From NCBI GenBank assembly GCA_900769745.1, contig CAAGHX010000250.1, positions 1 to 9,320 on the forward strand: a stretch of DNA of 9,320 nt, read 5' to 3'. The stretch is from an uncultured Alistipes sp. (GTDB taxonomy: Bacteria; Bacteroidota; Bacteroidia; Bacteroidales; Rikenellaceae). Under the pieces are notes generated by a model. The model did no database searches and had not been told where the DNA came from. It saw only the letters and a program-made list of their open reading frames with translations. Of this stretch, positions 6,170-9,320 are shown one piece after another. How positions within the stretch are numbered: the first letter of the stretch is position 1; the number at the start of each line of letters is the position of its first letter. The position numbers and the translations under genes were made by a program.

Positions 6170-7933
6170 ATGATGCAGAAGATTATAGACCGTTACAAAC
6201 AACTCTCAGCCAACCAAGTGGTGGCCTTGTGGCTCTCGCTGTGGTGGGTTGTAAATCTTATCGTGGCTGGCGCAAGCGAGCTTGCAAACGACGAGGCTTA
6301 TTACCACATCTTTGCGCAGAACTTGGCGTGGGGATACTTCGACCACCCACCTATGACAGCTCTGCTCGTTTGGCTCGGAGAGCATATTTTCAATGGGGAG
6401 CTGGGCGTGAGATTCTTCTTCACGCTGCTGCAGCCCATCTATCTCTACATCTTCTGGAGAGTGATACAACCCTCTGCCCCAGCAGCTGAGAAACCTTCGC
6501 GCCGAGATGCGGAGCTCTATGCAATGGTTACGGCATCGATGCTGATTCTCCACCTCTACGGCTTGGTGGCAGTGCCCGACGGCCCGCTGATGTTCTTCAC
6601 GGCTATATTCCTGCTTGTCTTCAAGCGTTTCACCGAGTCGAAGCCTTGGTCGTGGATAATGGTGGGCATAACGCTGGGATTGCTTGCGCTGAGCAAGTAT
6701 CACGGTGCTTTGGTGCTGATTTTCGCACTGCTGGCCAATGTAAAGTGGTTTATCAAGAATCCTCGCAAGATTGGCGAGTTGGCGGCAAGTGGCGTGGTGG
6801 CATTGGCTATCATAACACCCCACCTTTTGTGGCAGCGTGACCACGACTGGGTGTCGTTCTCATACCATCTTTCCGACAGAAACGGAGCCTTTGAGCTGGA
6901 GAATATCACCGACTACCTAGTGAATATTTTGGTTGTGTTCTCGCCATTCTTACTGCCTTTGTGGGTGCAGGCGATGCGCAAGGTGGAGGCTACATCGGCC
7001 GTAACACGCACGCTGAAGCTATACCCTGCCGCATTCTTTATCTTCTTTGGTTTGTCGGCCGTGAGAGGTTATGTACAGCCACAGTGGACCATCGTAGCGA
7101 CATACGGCCTTGTGTGGCTACTCTGGAGCTATGCGCAGAAGCACATCCGCACACGCCGCTATGTGATGCGAATGGGCTGGATTACAGTGGGATTGTTGTT
7201 TATCGTAAGAGTATTTTTGATTTTCAACCCGATAGGACTCCGTGCCGAGGTATTTAACAACGAGCAGACCTATGCACAGATGGCCAAGGAGGCCAACGGT
7301 CGTCCGCTGATTATCAACACACGCTACACCACAGGTGCAAAGTATGACTTCTACACCGGCGGCGAGGTATTCTGCCAGGCAAGCTCAAGCCACCGCACCT
7401 CGCAGTGGGATTTCCGCAACGACGATGATAGATTCGTAGGTCGTGAGGTAATTGTAGAGGTTGATCCCAATAGCTACTCAGAGCAGGAGCGTGCCGAGCG
7501 AGTAAAGTCGGTAAAGCTCGCAAATGGTAAGATGTTCAATTATGTTGCTCTACCCAATTTCCGCCCCGTGAGAAGAGTCGAAATCGAGGCCGAGGGCTTC
7601 CAGATGCCTGAGCAGATGCGTTCGGGCGAGAAGATTGCCACCACGCTGAGCATCTATAACCCCTACCCTTACGACATTGTAGTCGATGGCAAGGAGCACA
7701 CGCTCGAGATTAGCTGGAGGTGGAGAACACGCCCCTGCACATACTTCACACTCACAGACCAGCGTTTCACTATAGCTGCTGGCGAGCGAGCAGAGGTAGA
7801 TGTGGAGTTTACTCTGCCCGACAGTGAGCAGCTGCCCGAGAGAGAGTACACCGTAGGCTTTGCTGTGCGCCACCGCGACATACCATCGTGGTACAACAGC
7901 AAGCGTTACTCAACAAGAGTCAAGAACGATTAA
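6170..7933 (+). CDS. GT39/ArnT-like polytopic glycosyltransferase with C-terminal soluble domain
   Basis: A 587-residue membrane protein of the PMT/ArnT (GT39, PF13231-like) type, which transfers a sugar from a polyprenyl phosphate to an acceptor on the periplasmic side. The first periplasmic loop carries the expected acidic site, ANDEAYY at 39-45 (D41, E42), followed by GYFDHPPM at 55-62 and LGVRF at 78-82. VPDGPL at 135-140 is also typical. I count about ten to eleven membrane segments between residues 15 and 352. After them comes a soluble part of about 230 residues. Its last 120 (about 466-587) look beta-rich, with a NPYPYDIVVDG turn and alternating hydrophobic strands, as in an Ig-like sandwich. 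ATG at 6170 (or 6173) follows AAGAGG at 6161-6166. Acceptor could be lipid A, another glycolipid or protein; the acyltransferase in the operon favours a lipid but does not prove it. Confidence 0.9.
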   Translation: MMQKIIDRYKQLSANQVVALWLSLWWVVNLIVAGASELANDEAYYHIFAQNLAWGYFDHPPMTALLVWLGEHIFNGELGVRFFFTLLQPIYLYIFWRVIQPSAPAAEKPSRRDAELYAMVTASMLILHLYGLVAVPDGPLMFFTAIFLLVFKRFTESKPWSWIMVGITLGLLALSKYHGALVLIFALLANVKWFIKNPRKIGELAASGVVALAIITPHLLWQRDHDWVSFSYHLSDRNGAFELENITDYLVNILVVFSPFLLPLWVQAMRKVEATSAVTRTLKLYPAAFFIFFGLSAVRGYVQPQWTIVATYGLVWLLWSYAQKHIRTRRYVMRMGWITVGLLFIVRVFLIFNPIGLRAEVFNNEQTYAQMAKEANGRPLIINTRYTTGAKYDFYTGGEVFCQASSSHRTSQWDFRNDDDRFVGREVIVEVDPNSYSEQERAERVKSVKLANGKMFNYVALPNFRPVRRVEIEAEGFQMPEQMRSGEKIATTLSIYNPYPYDIVVDGKEHTLEISWRWRTRPCTYFTLTDQRFTIAAGERAEVDVEFTLPDSEQLPEREYTVGFAVRHRDIPSWYNSKRYSTRVKND

Positions 7934-7940
7934 CTGATAT

Positions 7941-8342
7941 ATGATTAAAGAGATACTACATAACCAAACCCTCATTGAGCGATTCCTGAAGTTCTGCATT
8001 GTTGGCGGCTCGGGCGTTGTGGTCGATTTTGGCATTACATACCTGGCGAAGGAGTTTCTCAAGCTCAACAAATATGTAGCCAACTCGCTGGGATTCATCT
8101 GCGCAGCCACGTCGAACTACATACTCAACCGCACCTGGACATTTGGCAGCAGCGACCCCGACATTGCGATGCAATATCTCCAATTCTTCGGCTTCTCGCT
8201 CGTAGGTCTGGCGATAAACAACCTGGTGATATATCTGCTGCACGGCCGAGTGAAGTGGAACTTCTATGTGGTGAAGCTCATCGCAACGGGAGTGGTTACA
8301 TTCTGGAACTTCTCGATGAATTATATCTTTACGTTCCAGTAA
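7941..8342 (+). CDS. GtrA-like membrane protein (putative polyprenyl-phosphate-sugar translocation)
   Basis: At 133 residues with four predicted membrane segments (about 16-38, 46-64, 79-100 and 109-131) this fits the GtrA/DPMS family (PF04138). Family hallmarks are RFLKFCIVGGSGVVVDFG at 14-31, SNYILNRTWTF at 58-68 and NFSMNYIFTF at 123-132. Characterised members are thought to help move undecaprenyl-phosphate-linked sugars across the inner membrane, or to assist the matching transferase. It starts seven bases after the GT39 gene, so the two are probably co-translated, and it is the last gene of the unit, just before a strong terminator. No obvious Shine-Dalgarno sequence precedes the ATG. 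Confidence 0.93.
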   Translation: MIKEILHNQTLIERFLKFCIVGGSGVVVDFGITYLAKEFLKLNKYVANSLGFICAATSNYILNRTWTFGSSDPDIAMQYLQFFGFSLVGLAINNLVIYLLHGRVKWNFYVVKLIATGVVTFWNFSMNYIFTFQ

Positions 8343-8353
8343 GCAAAAATATA

Positions 8354-8393
8354 GGGTTGTCAACTTTTTCAGTTTGACAACCCTTATTCTTTT
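8354..8393 (+). terminator. Intrinsic terminator after gtrA, possibly bidirectional
   Basis: GGGTTGTCAA at 8354-8363 and TTGACAACCC at 8374-8383 form a perfect ten-pair stem, with three more inner pairs possible if one T bulges. A T-rich tail (8384-8393) follows on the plus strand, 11 bases after the gtrA stop. On the minus strand the stem is followed by TATATTTTTG, so it may also stop transcripts of the convergent DPM1-like gene. Confidence 0.9.
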
Positions 8394-8402
8394 ATCATAT
8401 CC

Positions 8403-8527
8403 CTAAACGTGTATAACAAGAGATATTTTGAAGCTGGCCAAAGTTCGAGAAAGCGGAGTTTACTTGGCGTAAATGAGCATTTCGAGAACGAGCCAGATGC
8501 CAAAAGATCCTTGTTAGGCACGTTTAG
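8403..8527. repeat. 125-base imperfect inverted repeat overlapping the 3' end of the DPM1-like gene
   Basis: The two halves pair in register around a five-base loop (8464-8468). Outside to inside: 8403-8411 with 8519-8527 (9 pairs), 8414-8420 with 8510-8516 (7), 8422-8424 with 8507-8509 (3), 8426-8430 with 8501-8505 (5), 8434-8438 with 8492-8496 (5), 8443-8446 with 8486-8489 (4), 8449-8452 with 8480-8483 (4), 8453-8454 with 8477-8478 (2), and 8459-8463 with 8469-8473 (5). That makes 44 Watson-Crick pairs plus wobbles G8458-T8474 and T8412-G8518. Between the two four-pair stems the bases are GA opposite GA, a tandem G-A mismatch in plus-sense RNA. The right arm contains the stop codon and last codons of the DPM1-like gene. 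It could be a structured RNA, a 3'-end stabiliser or terminator, or a MITE/REP-like element. I see no clear target-site duplication. Confidence 0.85.
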
Positions 8528-9239
8528 CAGCACTGATCTTTCTAAATGGCAACTTCATAACCCCAAAGAAAGCCTCGCCAAAGATACCGCCACTCATCTT
8601 CGATGCACCCTCCTGGCGCTCGGTGAAGATAATCGACACCTCGCTAACCTTCAGGCCAAGAGTCCAAGCAGAATACTTCATCTCAATCTGGAATCCGTAA
8701 CCCTTCATCTTCACGGCATCGAGGTCGAGAGTCTCCAAGGCACGACGCGAGTAACATACAAATCCTGCCGTAGCATCACGCACAGGCATACGAGTCACAA
8801 CACGCACATATACCGATGCGAAGTACGACATCAAAAGGCGCGACATTGGCCAGTTAACCACATTCACACCCTTCACATAGCGTGAGCCCACAACTACGTC
8901 GCTACCTGCCACAGCGGTGCGATACAATCTAACCAGGTCGTCGGGGTTGTGCGAGAAGTCGCAGTCCATCTCAAAGACATAGTCGTAGCCATTAGCCAAA
9001 GCCCACTTAAAGCCGGCGAGATAGGCCGTACCGAGTCCCAACTTACCAGAGCGCTCGATGATAAACAATCGCTCGGGGAACTCTGCCATACGCTTCTTCA
9101 CAACAGCCGCAGTGCCGTCGGGCGAGCCATCGTCGATGACCAAAAGGTCGAACTCCTCCTCCAATGAAAAGACCTTGTCAATCATTGCCGAGATATTCTC
9201 TATCTCGTTGTATGTGGGGATAATAACTAATTTTCGCAT
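8514..9239 (-). CDS. Polyprenyl-phosphate mannosyl/glucosyl transferase (DPM1-like, GT2)
   Basis: This 241-residue soluble GT2 enzyme resembles dolichol-phosphate mannosyltransferase and bacterial polyprenol monophosphomannose synthase. Such enzymes move mannose or glucose from a GDP- or UDP-sugar to a polyprenyl phosphate at the cytoplasmic face of the membrane. Motifs are IPTYNEIENI at 7-16, VIDDGSPDGT at 34-43, GLGTAYLAGF at 68-77, the DXD site MDCDFSHNPDD at 91-101, GSRYVKG at 118-124, ATAGF at 156-160, GYGFQIEM at 180-187 and FTERQEGASKMS at 205-216, a strong family signature. There is no C-terminal membrane anchor, unlike GtrB-type proteins. It is convergent with the gtrA unit and could supply the lipid-linked sugar for GT39. 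The start ATG is at 9239-9237, and I see no good promoter before it. Its last codons and stop lie inside a long inverted repeat. Confidence 0.95.
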   Translation of the reverse strand: MRKLVIIPTYNEIENISAMIDKVFSLEEEFDLLVIDDGSPDGTAAVVKKRMAEFPERLFIIERSGKLGLGTAYLAGFKWALANGYDYVFEMDCDFSHNPDDLVRLYRTAVAGSDVVVGSRYVKGVNVVNWPMSRLLMSYFASVYVRVVTRMPVRDATAGFVCYSRRALETLDLDAVKMKGYGFQIEMKYSAWTLGLKVSEVSIIFTERQEGASKMSGGIFGEAFFGVMKLPFRKISAAKRA

Positions 9240-9276
9240 CTCTATATAGTTTTGAAGTTTTAAGTCTACGTTTGGT

Positions 9277-9299
9277 GTGGCAATCGGTCACTCTGCCAC
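9277..9299 (-). other. Short hairpin upstream of the DPM1-like gene
   Basis: GTGGCA at 9277-9282 and TGCCAC at 9294-9299 form a six-pair stem with an 11-base loop, 37 bases upstream of the DPM1-like ATG. No T run follows on either strand. It may mark the junction with an upstream minus-strand gene that ends at TAG 9301-9299, but too little of that gene is visible to annotate. Confidence 0.3.
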
Positions 9300-9320
9300 T
9301 AATACTGCTCCTTCTCGTTG

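Noticed and set aside
6206..6844. 212-codon minus-strand frame opposite the GT39 gene
   Set aside because: Composition shows no domain, and the plus-strand frame has clear GT39 motifs and membrane segments.
8409..8885. 158-codon plus-strand frame with RSLLG occurring twice
   Set aside because: Most of it is antisense to the DPM1-like gene. The first part lies in the inverted repeat, and the two RSLLG copies are not matched by a clear DNA repeat.
9299..9320. Possible end of an upstream minus-strand gene (NEKEQY then stop)
   Set aside because: Only six codons are visible, too few to distinguish a gene end from chance.

Overview
The window looks like chromosomal DNA of a gut-type Bacteroidales bacterium, possibly near Alistipes/Rikenellaceae (genus level is a guess). 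The reasons are the Bacteroidetes promoter signature (TTTG, about 20 bases, TAnnTTTG), the near absence of Shine-Dalgarno sequences before most starts, short tight operons, and proteins that read as Bacteroidetes versions of LysA, RsmI, an LpxL-type acyltransferase, GtrA and a DPM1-like transferase. I see no mobile element, tRNA, rRNA or CRISPR array.

Layout. (1) 1-573, minus strand: the N-terminal half of the ribosome-associated ATPase YchF, running off the left edge. (2) 574-945: a divergent intergenic region with a good promoter for lysA, a weaker candidate for ychF, and a short leader block repeated before both start codons. (3) 946-2115: lysA, the last step of lysine synthesis, closed by a strong intrinsic terminator at 2139-2174. 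(4) 2236-8342: a six-gene plus-strand unit with gaps of only 4 to 15 bases, starting at a promoter near 2202 and ending at a terminator at 8354-8393. Its order is a Pro/Glu/Ala-rich protein of unknown function, RsmI (16S rRNA 2'-O-methyltransferase), an LpxL/HtrB-type lipid A acyltransferase, a family 2 glycosyltransferase, a GT39/ArnT-like membrane glycosyltransferase with a C-terminal soluble domain, and a GtrA-type membrane protein. (5) 8514-9239, minus strand and convergent: a polyprenyl-phosphate mannosyl/glucosyl transferase (DPM1-like).

How the genes may work together. The DPM1-like enzyme could charge a polyprenyl phosphate with a sugar, GtrA could help move it across the inner membrane, and the GT39 protein could transfer it to an envelope acceptor. 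The acyltransferase and the cytoplasmic GT2 would act on the same lipid A, LPS or glycolipid material. This is inference from family knowledge and gene order. RsmI and the Pro-rich protein have no obvious link to it.

The most unusual structure is not a gene. A 125-base imperfect inverted repeat at 8403-8527 lies between gtrA and the DPM1-like gene and overlaps the stop codon and last codons of the latter. It can form about 44 Watson-Crick pairs. Its wobbles and tandem G-A mismatches suit a plus-sense RNA better than a minus-sense one.
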